Shown here in pieces: positions 23,370 to 35,028 of a stretch of 64,000 nt of DNA (position 1 is the first letter of the stretch; every line of letters starts with the position of its first letter). Under the pieces are notes generated by a model that did no database searches, was not told where the DNA came from, and worked only from the letters and a program-made list of their open reading frames with translations. The position numbers and the translations under genes were made by a program. Source of the stretch: Camillea tinctor (taxonomy: Eukaryota; Ascomycota; Sordariomycetes; Xylariales; Xylariaceae); the NCBI GenBank assembly GCA_022578605.1, contig MU394076.1, positions 372,001 through 436,000 on the forward strand, in the 5' to 3' direction.

Positions 23370-25359
23370 CTAGCTACTGCGCCCCTGAAGCAGCCGAAGA
23401 CGACGCTCGGTATCCGAGAGACCAAGGCCCGGGTGTCCAGTCAAGAAGTTGAATCCAATCACCGAATTCCGGTTGCTATGCCGGTTTCTAGAGGGGCTTC
23501 TCGAGCGTCCATTGGTGCTACCCGTTGCCTCATTGTGCGAACCTTCTGCAATGGTATTCATGGGATCTGTCAGGACTACTCGACTGGGTGAGCCCGGAGC
23601 ACTCATCGCTGTTTGGTAGTCCGGTAGCGCAAGGGGGCCTGTGTAGCTCGGCGTTCTCGGTAGTGGCGCTCTCGTCGCTGTCGTGTAACTTGGCACCTTG
23701 CTCAGCTGCTCCATATCAGGAAACTCGCGGTGTTCCGGCGGCGTATTATGGCCTGACGGGCTCATCCGACCCTCCTCGCTAGGATGCCGGGACAACTCCG
23801 CCGAATGAATTTGCGAGGAGTCTGCCGTGTGATCATGGTCATGGTGGTGGGGCGTAGCTGTTCCCGATCCAGATCCGTTGGCCATATATGCAGGGTTCCT
23901 TTGGGACTCTTCGAGTGACATATGTTGTAGCCTAGACGACAAAGCCGCCGGCGGTACCGCTATGGCGTGAGCCATAGAAGCCAGATTCTCAGTCGATCCA
24001 GATCTCGACAAGGCGTAGAATGGACTGTTGAGACCGCTCTGTGGAGCAGGAGTCATGAGACCACTGGTAGTTATATCCATATCGTCATAGAGCTGGTCGA
24101 GGACGTGCTGTCCATAGCCGGGGGGGGCCATATTTGATTGTTCGTCCGTCCGTTGCTGTTGCTCCCCTGATGTCTCGGGCGCCTGTGAGACAAGGTTCCC
24201 TTCTTCGTCCAATGGCATATTCGGTGAAATAAATATCGTCACTGGTAATGTGGCCCGGAGCTACGGAGACGGGTTAGTACAACTTACGTGATCGGAACAG
24301 GAGCTTGCATGCTATACCTCTGAAATATGCCCATCTGGGTTTTTGAGGCCGACAGTCAACTTGAGCTTGTGCCGAATCTTAATTCCATGAACCGTACAGT
24401 CCTGGATGCACTTGTTTAATCGCTTAGGTAGCGGTAACTCCTTGTTAACAACCCATCCCTCCTGGCCAGTCTCTTCAATATTGTCCTGCCAATTTCGTTC
24501 CCGGTCGACCTCAAAACTCCACATTATAACCTCGCGTTCGTGCTTGTGCATTCTTGTAGCGATGGCGTATCCCGAAACTGTGAATTCTTGAATCTCAATA
24601 AGCTTGACGGTGACAGTGCCCATCTCCAGGCCTTTAAGCAGTGGGGTGAAGCGCATCTCGAGCGGTACATTGCTCCCAAATACAACGGCTTTTTGCGGAA
24701 TGACTACCGAATACTCGATCTTGTTCGGCCAAATATTCTCGACGCTCATTGCATGGTTGAATTCCAGGGCTGCAGGCTCCAACGTTCGGATAATTCGTAA
24801 TCGTTTATAGGCATGGGGGTTTTTGCTGAGTTTCCCACGGTTGACTGTTGCTTTTAGCAAATATGTAATCCCAGTCTGATAGAGGCCCTCTACGCTCTCA
24901 GCCGTATCGCCAGGTAGGAGGAGCTCGAAAGGCCATTCATAGTTTCCGGGAGCAAGAGTGTTATGATGTGTCGTTTCGCCTACAAAAGGGGGCCAAGTGT
25001 GCTTCATGATAGTGACTGTCCTGTCGACCTTCTGGTTGTGGATGCCAGAGGGTGTCTGCTTCCCGTCGAGCCAAGCGATCCGGCAGTTTCCTGATAACCG
25101 CAGGTGCACATCTTCAACTTTCAGGGGGTCCCGCAAGCATAGCACCAACACTCCCTTCAGCAATTGGCCGGAGGCTTCATGCTCACCACCACGGAAAACA
25201 ATAAAGTCATTCTCGAGGCTACGCCAAGACTTAGTAAAGGCTATGTCGTCATTTTATAAAAGGTACTGATCACCAGCCAGCAGCAACAACTTACCGAATT
25301 TCAAACAGAGTACAGGCGTTCCGACTAGCTACCGATGTGAAGGGGTTAAATGACGGCAT
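23370..25359 (-). CDS. creD: Alpha-arrestin ubiquitin-ligase adaptor, CreD-like
   Basis: Arrestin-related trafficking adaptor that links cargo such as permeases to a HECT E3 ligase (Rsp5/HulA). Exons are 25359-25295, 25218-24318 and 24260-23370, with introns of 76 and 57 nt and 618 residues. The joins read LFEIRLENDFIVFRGGEHEA and DGHISELRATLPVTIFISPN. Arrestin-N spans about residues 15-165 (KVEDVHLRLSGNCRIAWLDG; LAPGNYEWPFELLLPGDTAESVEGL). Arrestin-C spans about 180-335 and begins at AMSVENIWPNKIEYS. The disordered tail has PPGYGQHVLDQLYDD, a PPxY HECT-binding motif, a second candidate LPDYQTA, and the family's C-terminal RRLRLLQ. The order of motifs and the length match Aspergillus CreD (about 600 aa). 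Paralogy with ApyA/Rod1 types cannot be excluded. It lies about 6 kb from creC on the same strand. Confidence 0.88.
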
Positions 25360-28300
25360 GTCGTAAGTTTTTTTTTTCTTCAAGTGTAAAGTGTAGGTTT
25401 CCCTTGTAATGTTACGGAAAGGGGATGAAGCTTGGTGGTAAAGCTGTTCGGTGCTCAAAGAGCAAAAACAGCGGGGGTCGCTGTGTTAGAAGGGATAAAG
25501 GTGATGGATAGAAATCATGGACTTGGTTGCGCGCGAAGGTGGGTGGGACGAGGATAATAAAGGAAGACAGACAACGGCGGATCAACCAACCAACAAAAAA
25601 ATGCCAAACAATAATTAACCTGACTAGGCGTGTGGAACAGGTTTTGATTTTAAGAGTAATGATAATGAGCACAGCAAAAGATAAAAAAGATACGAGTAGA
25701 AAAAAAAAGCTTGAGACGGAGTGGGTACAGTTTTAGTTTTATCTAAGGCGAGATATGTATCCAGGAGCACCGTCGTGACAACTACAACTCACATCCCAAT
25801 CAAATGTCAAAAAGGGGAATAGTATAGTAACGTAGTACAAGTCAAGGCACCTCGGGACGTAGGGTAGTGCTAGGTATATGACAGTTTCGATGACGGGCGC
25901 AGGGAATTAAAAGGTACAAGACGGAGTGTAAGAGTCAGCAATAGACAAAAAGGGGGGGTAGATGATGGACAGGAGAGAGAGAGGAGGGGGGCGCAGAGGA
26001 TGGAATATATCCCGGCTGCCGCTCTCGGTCGCTTGGCTTTCTCTCTCTTGGTATCTTTTGTCTAAGATTTAACTTAAAGTAACGGTGTTGGTTTCTAGAA
26101 TCCGACGGTGGTGGCCGGCGTGTTCGGGCTGAGATCTATTTCGGTTGGTTCCCTGTGCACGAATGGTCGAGTCTAAGTACTTGTACCACAACCACCAAGA
26201 GACCAACTGACCCGATAGCCAGACCCGGGCGGACAAGGACCATCAGGTGGACTCTCCGCTAGTGTGGTAGTGTGCTAAAAGAGAAAAAAATAGAGCAAAG
26301 TAGAAAATGGTCTGGTGGCAAGATGGTGGGACCACAGGGCTCCGTTTGGGCAAGGGCAACTTCAAGTGGTTCGGCGCAGGAGTCGCGCGACGGGAGCGGA
26401 GCCCTTTGAGCGGAAACTCTTTCCAATTGTTCTAGGTTTCGCACGACGGATCGTAAGTTTACAAGTGGGAATTTTAGGTGGATGTTTTTTTTCCTATACT
26501 GCTACGACTTACACCTGCATCTGCAGTACCTAGGTACTAAATGGAAGGTTGCGTAGTAATCGTTGTGGCGCCCTGAGTTGTACGCAAGTACCCAGGTAAC
26601 TGACTAACTGAACTGCACTAAACGTGGCTGCGTTCATGCAATTCAGCCATTCCCGCATTCATCTATGTGCGACTCGACCTCTAGACGCACCCATCACATT
26701 CTGTTAAATACTTGACTAAACGGTCTCGAACGCTTACCTGCTTTGGCACCTCCGTCAACTTAAGAACTTGGGAACGGAACGTACTCCCAAGTTCCACAGT
26801 AGATCTACCACTGACGATGTATTTTTCGGATTAATTAATCTACTATCTTAGAAGGACCTCGCTAGAATGCCATATCTAATATCTAACCTAACCTAACCAC
26901 CTAGTAGATTTCGCAATGGCCACCACGGTTTTTCTACATAGATGTAATACATGTGTTGATGTAGTGTATCTTTAAATGTCCCCCACTTCCGGAGCACAGC
27001 CAGCCGCAGCCATGACGAAGTACACTAGATAGCCCTCTATCGTCTGATCTTAGCGCATTGATGATGCCTATTGCACTACATACCAACTTAGGACAATCTG
27101 CAGCTTATCAGTATGCGATGTGAGAAGCGGACAGTAGATATAAACCTGTACTTACTTATGAAATGGGTATTATACCAGTTGACAAGGGATATGGGTATTT
27201 AATGTACAGGTACTAATTAATATATAACCTAGGTAGGTTATGTAAGTATTGAAAACAGATAAATCGATCCTCTACATACTGTAGGTATCCGTTGCAGTAT
27301 CTACGGATACATATCTAAGTTAACCTAGTAAAGTTGTAAGTAGTCAAGCCCCATAAAAAAGAGGATGCATGGAAAAGGTTTTCCCTCTATGTACAAAGTA
27401 TCGGGTAAAGCATCTAGGATGTTGATTCGCTTCGTTCGATTCGCCAGGGAGAAAATTTCCAGATCCGGCTTTGACAGAAAAATCCTTCAAGTTTAAATTT
27501 GCAATCATGAATCCCGATAGCGCAATACTAGGGAGGGCTGATGATGCAACCTGCAAGAGCACAGATCGATATATTAAATGCGTTGTTGTTATTGTTGTTT
27601 CCTTTCACCACTACCCTTTTACATATATCATTTTTCATGGATCAAGATAGTGGAGTGGATGCTGGCGATATCACTTTCTGGGCAGGCGATGCGAAGATCC
27701 TCCGACGTCGCTTGTCTGTCTCTTGGACAAATGCTTACCTTGCAGTATAACTTAGGTTAGGTATTTCTATAGGGAAGAGTAAATAGAACCGCTTTACAAA
27801 ACCATGTAACTACACTATATACATAGTGCCTTCGGGGGACGGCGTCGCACGAAGGGGTCTGCATTGGTGTGGCTCAAATGGGCTGACGATATAAAAGCAT
27901 CTAAAGTTGCAGTGCTACGATACTTACATGCACTGCACAGGTTCCTGAACACTGGAACGTGGCGGCCTGCTCCACGATTTACCAGTACCACCTATAGACA
28001 AAGATTGGATGGTTCTCAAGTACTACCTATATATACATACATATATAACTACTTAAACATACCTTTTGAACAAATTCGGGGAAACAAACAACCGCTAACA
28101 CCGAGAAGTTTCAACAAGTTGGCCAGACGAGAACCTGACCCGGACCTCACATACACCTCACTTACACGTGAAAACTATAGTGGTCGAAGCGCAGCAACAG
28201 TTCAATCTGTCTGCGCATTAATGATGTCATCGCTAATTTGTCTACGAGGCGTGAATAACGAACGGGCCGGATTAAAAACACATACTTTTAGTGGATGATG

Positions 28301-31300
28301 TGGCAGAGGCAATTGCGTAAGGGTTTTCAAACCGTGTCTGGCGAGAACAACAACATTAGTATTTAGGTACAAGATTCAACAGTGCTCAAGGCCTAGCGCC
28401 GCTGATAGAGGATCCCGAAATCGCTACTAGTTTAACCTAACCTAGTTCCAGTTTCCAGTTCAATTCAAACTTCGCTAGGTTATAGAATGAAACACAAACC
28501 ATCCAATACGGTTTAACATGAGAACCACTCTAGAGTTAGATATCTACGAGATTGCAGGAAGCTCGTTTGACTCCTCGAGGCTGTCTGTCTCAAGGGGACG
28601 GACACGTCGCGGAGCGGGAGGCATCCATTCCATAATTGCATGAAAGCTTTGATCGCTTCTGTAGCCTCCGAAGCTCCGCATCGTAAGAGGCATGCATATG
28701 ATTGAAAGGGACGGGTATCCACCGGAGTATCGAAAACCTGTTCGGAAAACCTAGTCTAATACATAGGGTCAAAAAAAAGAACAAGCCAATCCAGATCTCC
28801 GATTCCCTTGAGTCAGCAAAGAAGAAGAAAAAAAGGTGTCCCGGGACAGGGTCTCGAGAGCAACAGCTCCGCTGATCACACAAAACATCACATCCGGCCT
28901 ATAGCCGTTCCCACCATCGAGAGCCTAAGATAGGCCAATAGGACCTCGCCGCGGTTGAGCCTCCCGGGAGAGAGACTCCTTACCTCATGTAGGCTAGGGA
29001 GTCTAGTCACTACCTGGGTCGGGAACATCATGGGAAGGATGCGCCCGTTTATTGGCTGAACGGCGGCGCATATTACTTTCTGCTAGCAGCTCGAAGACCG
29101 AGAGAGATAAGGTCAAGCCGCCACGAGCCGAGCAACCAGAAGAAAAGGGACCTAGTCGTCTCTGCTAGACATGGGCAGCGGGTAGGTAGCGGTACTGGTA
29201 ACCATTAATTTAGCTTAGATCTGACCTGCAGGTTGCCGATGTCAAAGATGCAACTCCTGACGGTTAGAGGATATCCACCGCGCCGCCCAGCTACGCCTTG
29301 ATCAAGCTAGAACCAGGAGCCAAGAGGAAACCCTTACGAAATACAATACGGCTGACTAGAAGCCTCCTGCGGCATAATTAGCTAGCTATTGATGTAGCTA
29401 AGTTAGCTCTATCTTTTCCATCCAGGTTAGCTATTGGGCACATGTGCATAAAGCTATCAAGCGGAGCCCCTTCTAGCTTTAGATCTCTTCGGAGGCATTT
29501 TCTCTCTACCCTGGCCATGACCGTACAGGTTCATATTTGATAAGGAAAATGGAAACCGAAACCCTAGCTAGATACGTTGCTCATGTCTACGTGATAGCGG
29601 GTTTCGTTTTATGTACATCTTACGAATAAATAAGCAAATATGTTTCACATTTTGAAAGGGAATAATAAATAATAATAAAAGAAGGAGGGAAGAGAAAACA
29701 TACGATATACAACAAGCATGTGAAGATCAGAGTGCTAGCTACCTACCTGGGTAAGTAGGCAGCCCGGCAGTTAAGAGATCACCAGATCTAGTTGTTGCTT
29801 AATTCTCCTTACTTTCCGCCCGCCGAGCGGAGCGGAAGAAAAAGGAATTACCGCCTATGGATATTATACATTATATAGACTAGAAAAGGGGCAAAGAAGA
29901 AGAAAAGCTTCGTTGCCGTTTCCTTTAAATCAATCACCTGGATAAGTCACGCAAGCCCAATCTCAAGACTAAGGTGGCGGCGTGACGTGCGCAACTGACG
30001 TGATGGGAGACCACCACGAGAAGAACCCCTATGGTTCAAACACCCCTCCCTTCCCCTCCCTACCTACCAGATCTCAGAACATGTTAAAAACGGAAGAAAA
30101 TCTTCAGATCTACCACCCAGCATGAACATGTATATGCGTGCGTACACAAATTTTTTTAACAGGTAACATATTCGAGATATCTATTCGTAAAAGCAAGTCT
30201 TCGCCACAGAACCCCCTCCCTCCTCCCCCCTGCCCCTCTATCTTTTTGTCCTTCTGCCTCCCTTATTTTAATTTTCCTTGATATCGTAATTGTGGGCATT
30301 TTCTCAAATCCCGTACGCCATAATTAAACCAAAAATGATTTCACCGCCTGGAAGGTGAGAGGGGCTTTTTTGCGTAACTATTACATAGTGTAGAGAACGC
30401 GGTTTTTCCCGAGAAACGGGTATCTTCTTTTTTTTTTCTTGGGCTTTCTTGTAATCCTGCTTTCCTGATAAATTTCGTTGTGGGTACTATAAAGTTCCCA
30501 TTTTTTCTAATTGTCTTTCCGAATCACTTACAACTAAGTCTATGCCGTCAACGATAGAAAAAAAAATACGAACCAACCAGCTGTCATATAAAAAAAAGAT
30601 GCTGGTCTAACCCCCCAGCCCTGTACATACACTACATATGCACATAGCTAGATTTACAATGTAGCGTCCCCTATCTAGTGTATCTATGTAGTGGGGAGGG
30701 GCCAAGGGGAGAGTTACAGCCACGCGCAACATGGTATAGAAGTGAAATACGCTAGCCTTGCTAACTAGAGAGAACGACGAGTCAAAAGCAAAAACCAGGG
30801 GCGAAAATAGAAAAGAGGAAGGGAAAAAGACAAAACTAGTAATTGTCGCGACTGTAGCTTATCGAATTCACGTGGAGAGGGGGGAGAAGTGAAAAGAAGA
30901 TCTTTAACCTAAATGAATTAGTTACCTAGCAGAGCTATCCGATATATATCTATTATTATGATATATTATTTCTTGGTATGTATGGGTACCTACAGTAGTA
31001 ACCAAATTGACCATGCACGCATAGGGCCGAATCAAGTTAAAAAACTTTCGAAACCATTTGAGGCTCTCGATTCATTTTTTTCTCTACTACTGGGCCCTCT
31101 TTTTTTTTGGCTGCAGGACGTTAAGGTGCAATAACGTGCATTGCGGCACATCTAATGGTTACACTTGGTAAACCCAAATTGGAAAAGCAAAAGAAAAAGC
31201 ATGTGCTTAGTTGATGTGAACCAGCCAACCAGCCAACCAGCCAACCAGCCAACTAATCAACCGACTAAACCAGTTCCAGTTGCCTGCCCATTCATCTATC

Positions 31301-31629
31301 ACCATAGACTTTTGTCACTTGCCTGGCTCAGGGGGTTGATGGTGGTAATGATAGGTAGTATAGGCGGCCATCAGTCGACTTTCTTGCCCCAGCCGGAAAT
31401 AATTCTGGACATCAACCTAATCTCACCTAAAACTGCTGAATCCACACTAACACCGAAAAGACTCCGGTCTCGTCTCCGGATCGCCCCGGCATCCCAACAG
31501 TTTGAGGATTGTTCCATCCCGGCATCAACGCTTGATATGACAAAATCATGTCGCTGTAGGCAGTCTCTCATTACTCGTAACTCGTAATTGGCGGCAACTT
31601 CAAGCCGTCTGGCCGCCTAGGTAAAGCTC
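25360..31629. other. Six-kilobase region without an identifiable gene
   Basis: Lies between the start of the arrestin gene and the end of creC. The first kilobase (25,360-26,300) is A/G-rich with long purine tracts and would be the arrestin promoter/leader. Sequence from 26,500 to 28,900 is AT-rich with TAGGTA and CCTAGG words. Sequence from 29,500 to 31,150 has polypurine, polypyrimidine and T-run stretches like untranslated RNA. Apparent ORFs at 27864-28298 and 31165-31587 start at TTG and have no ATG or motif. A long non-coding RNA or extended UTRs would fit but is not shown. Confidence 0.4.
31219..31250. repeat. Tandem octamer repeat
   Basis: Four perfect copies of AACCAGCC, followed by decayed units (AACTAATC, AACCGACT). 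It sits in non-coding DNA downstream of creC. Confidence 0.85.
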
Positions 31630-33831
31630 TCATGAATCCGCCTGCGCTGGAGGGTCCGACGGTCGGCTCCACGTCCTAACATGACCTATATGATATCTCA
31701 GCGTACAGTCATAACTCATCGTCAGTATGACTAAACGTACCTATCTTACAGCTCGTCATGATGGCGTCTTCGGTAAACTCAATCCAACTGAGTGGGTCTT
31801 TATCAGCTACTTTGGTCAGCACTGGCGGCAATATCGCCACTCTCTGTCGCGGCTCGACAGGATGATTGATTATTTTCTCTTCTTCGGCATCCAATACCGA
31901 CACAACAGAATCCGGTCGAATCATGCTTTGCGAAGTGCCCTGCGTCTCAGCCCGCTGTAGCGCAGGCACTCGAGAGGAAACAGATCCGCGTTGTCGACTA
32001 GATGCCTGTTGCCAAGTTTAGCCATAGCACACGGGAATACGATGAGGTGGGGAACGAACCGCCTTTGGTTTGTGCAGCATGCCTACGTTGAAGTCCCAGA
32101 GACACAATCTGCAATCCTCCCCTACGCTGCCAAAACGGTAGTTTCTTTCATCGCATCTCCACGGGTCAAAGGCGACTGCGGTTACCCATGATTGATGACC
32201 CTGACATCGTGCAATAAGGGTCGAATCTTCGGGGCACCAGATGGAAATTAGATCATCTTGGCCACCTGTCAGAACATATTTTCCATCTGGGGACCAGCAG
32301 ACACAAGTAAACCCGCCGTAGTACGCGTTGTATACCCCGAGAAGCCTGTAGTGCCGTCAACATGGAATTTTCTTCACTGAGAGTATCATGGGTACTTACT
32401 CTTCTTTAAGGTAATCAATAATACGCATAGTGCCATCTTCAGACACCACCGCAAGATGGCGGTTGTCCGGTGAGAATTTGAAGGCATTGATACGTTGGTT
32501 CGACAGCTTCCAGACGGCTACGGGATTGCTCTTCTGGTTCTTCGAATGAACCGATTTCAATACAGATATCTCCTTGAAGTGGTCGATGACTTTCGATGGT
32601 GCAGGTTCACCGTTAGGTTTTACCTCCTCTTCCTCCGGGTTAAATGCTGCGTCTTCTTTCTCCTTATCGTACACCACCAACGAGCCATCCATATGAGCTA
32701 CCAGGAAAAGATTCTCTGCCCCAGGGATCCAACGTATCTGCGAGACTGGCGTTTTATTTACCACACCCTGTTTATCGTCAGCTTCTAGCCTGCGGTGATG
32801 TTATAGTTTGCTCACATTCTTATTTAGTCGTGTGTATCTTTGGGACATCGGTTCCCACCAGATAATCTCACCCGTTGAGAACCCCATGATGACATCGATA
32901 TGACTGGAGCTTTTAGTAATTAAGTTGACATCATGGCTTAGGCAATGAGCTTTCGTAAACAGAATCTTAGTCAAGTAATCGGCCTTATTTGCGGATGATA
33001 AATCTAGCCATTGGAAAGCACGATTGATGTTCGCGAAAGCAAATAGGCCATTTCCTGGTCGATCCGAGAGCTTCTTGGAGAGCGTCTCGTTGACGATAAC
33101 ACGCGAAATGAAAGACGAATTACTCTTAGTCATGTTGTTCTTAGGCTTCCGCCGCTTATTGGGGTCCTTAGTCTTTTCTGGCACAAGAAGCGCATTCCCA
33201 TCACCGAAAGCAGGAGCCGAAACTGCGGTCACGGAAGTCGACGGTCCTCCATCACTCACTGATGTGCCTCTACCTTCGCCGTCGCTACTGAGCTTCGCGT
33301 CATTTGAGTATCGCCCCTCGTTAGGATGCTCGGCAATACTGGGAGACAGAGTAGTCATTGACGTCAACTTATAAAAAGCTGGTGGCGGGGCGCGGGGCTC
33401 TATGCTGAAAAGCGAAACTTTCGTGCCGGCCTGGGCTGGCTGGGGAGTGGTAGCCAGCGGATTGGGGTTAACTACCGGGGCTTCTGAGGGATGCGGTGGC
33501 GGCGTTGCAAGAAGTAAATCTTCCTTGAGTACATATGTCCCTGTTTTACAGCTTCAGCATCAGATATGCCAGATGATATGAGGCGGCTGCCAGCAGCTTC
33601 TTACCCTCTCCAGCCAGGAATTGGTCTTCGGGGTTCGATAAGATATTATTGGTCTCGATCATGGGGGTTGCATGACCGGCAGCGACGGCAGCATTATACG
33701 CCGCTTGGGTCGGGTACCGCGGCGGAGGGGGTAGAACACTACTCGCGTGGTCATTAGTGACCTATAAACCACGATAATTGAGGAGTACAGCATATTCCCC
33801 AAACGGGAGGAGATGATAATACTCACAACAT
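31630..33831 (-). CDS. creC: WD40 catabolite-repression protein CreC (CreB deubiquitinase partner)
   Basis: Seven exons: 33831-33827, 33738-33605, 33540-32816, 32767-32400, 32345-32060, 32005-31741 and 31685-31630. The introns are 88, 64, 48, 54, 54 and 55 nt, and all phases agree, giving 612 residues. The first coding exon is only ATGTT; joined it gives [16 protein letters not shown], the expected proline-rich CreC start. Later joins give [55 protein letters not shown] and [15 protein letters not shown]-type blades include [49 protein letters not shown] and [15 protein letters not shown]. The C-terminus keeps [15 protein letters not shown]. In Aspergillus, CreC (human WDR20 homologue) binds and stabilises the CreB ubiquitin protease. 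Very secure. Confidence 0.95.
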
Positions 33832-35028
33832 GGCTATCGATTAATAAGAATTAAGAAGAATTAATTGGGTATTTGAAACCAAAAGACTATGTATATAAAG
33901 CAAGGTGTTCGGGGTAGAAAAGCTGTATCACTATTGCATGTGCCAGGAGTTCCTCCAGCGATATTTATAGAGCTGGAGCAAGAAAAAAGAAAATAGAGGG
34001 AAGGGATGAAGTCAAGTTGCTCGTTCCTCGCGAGACCCTGCACATAGTACAGCACGACTTCCCGATTTTATCGCTAATCGACAGGGATTACAGGCTTTTG
34101 GGGGAAGCAGCTGTGTGGGGTAGGTGCTGTCAGTTCCAATTGCTGAGGGGAAGTTCGGGAATGAGGAGCTGAGCCAGAAAACTTAGCTAAGGAAACAACC
34201 TTGTGATCGTCAGTTGCGTCAGAGCTATACCTAGGAGGTAATACCTACTATGTAGGTAGGTACAATACTATTCAGCTATTACACTTTAAGCAGGTACTAT
34301 GAAGGTACCTACATATGTGAGCATAGGTACACATGTAATATGCAGGTAAGTATTATATAGTAACCAATCAAGACAAGAAATTAATAATAAAACAAAGAGG
34401 GCTAAAAGACCTAACCTAGAGGTGATGAAGTAGACATGATTAGAATTCCATAAAGTTATAAGAAATATACCTAAGATTGACACTTTTGAACAAATTGCAT
34501 GTCGTATTTCCTTGGTACTAAACCATCAACTATTGAATTGCTAATAAGGTCGACTGGTAGGTTACTGCTATACCTAGGTTCTGTGATTTAAGGTTTATGA
34601 GTTGTAAGTGTGTGCTAGGTTAGGTACCTACCCTAGTACATAATCTACGACGTTGTACATGCTTGCCCGCAATTGCCGGGTACCTAGGTATAGTTTTTGC
34701 ACTTCCAATCAATCCCATTCATTCATTCATTCATCCATCCATCCCATCCATCTAACCTATCTCTTTAGCAGCAATCACCTGTGTCATCTGCTCAATAACT
34801 AACCGACCTAACTTGACTTGACCAGTTTCCCCTTCTTTCCAATCTCTACTTATCAATCAGGCATCATTCTAACCTTCCCCGCTTAGTATTTTATCTCTCA
34901 ATCGAATCTTGGTCGTTGAAATTCCCCTATTGCTGTCACCACACTGTCACCACTGTTGCCGCATTTGTTTCCGCACAGGAATGGCACCTCACTAAGAGAG
35001 TTCCGTCACAACTCGGTGCCCAACCAAT
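33832..35028. promoter_or_regulatory. Divergent intergenic region between creC and gem1
   Basis: About 1.2 kb between two start codons. It contains CCTAGGTA/TAGGTACC words at 34230-34265, 34620-34635 and 34678-34692. A short ATTC microsatellite (four units, 34717-34732) continues as ATCC. The 5' leader of gem1 is CT-rich. A five-codon upstream ORF (ATG at 34981, stop at 34995) ends 33 nt before the gem1 start. Confidence 0.5.

Noticed and set aside
27864..28298. 144-residue plus-strand frame in the empty region
   Set aside because: It opens at TTG, has no ATG near the start, no motif and no splice partners.
31165..31587. 140-residue plus-strand frame with repeated NQP
   Set aside because: The repeat is the AACCAGCC microsatellite read as protein; the frame starts at TTG and runs into the 3' flank of creC.
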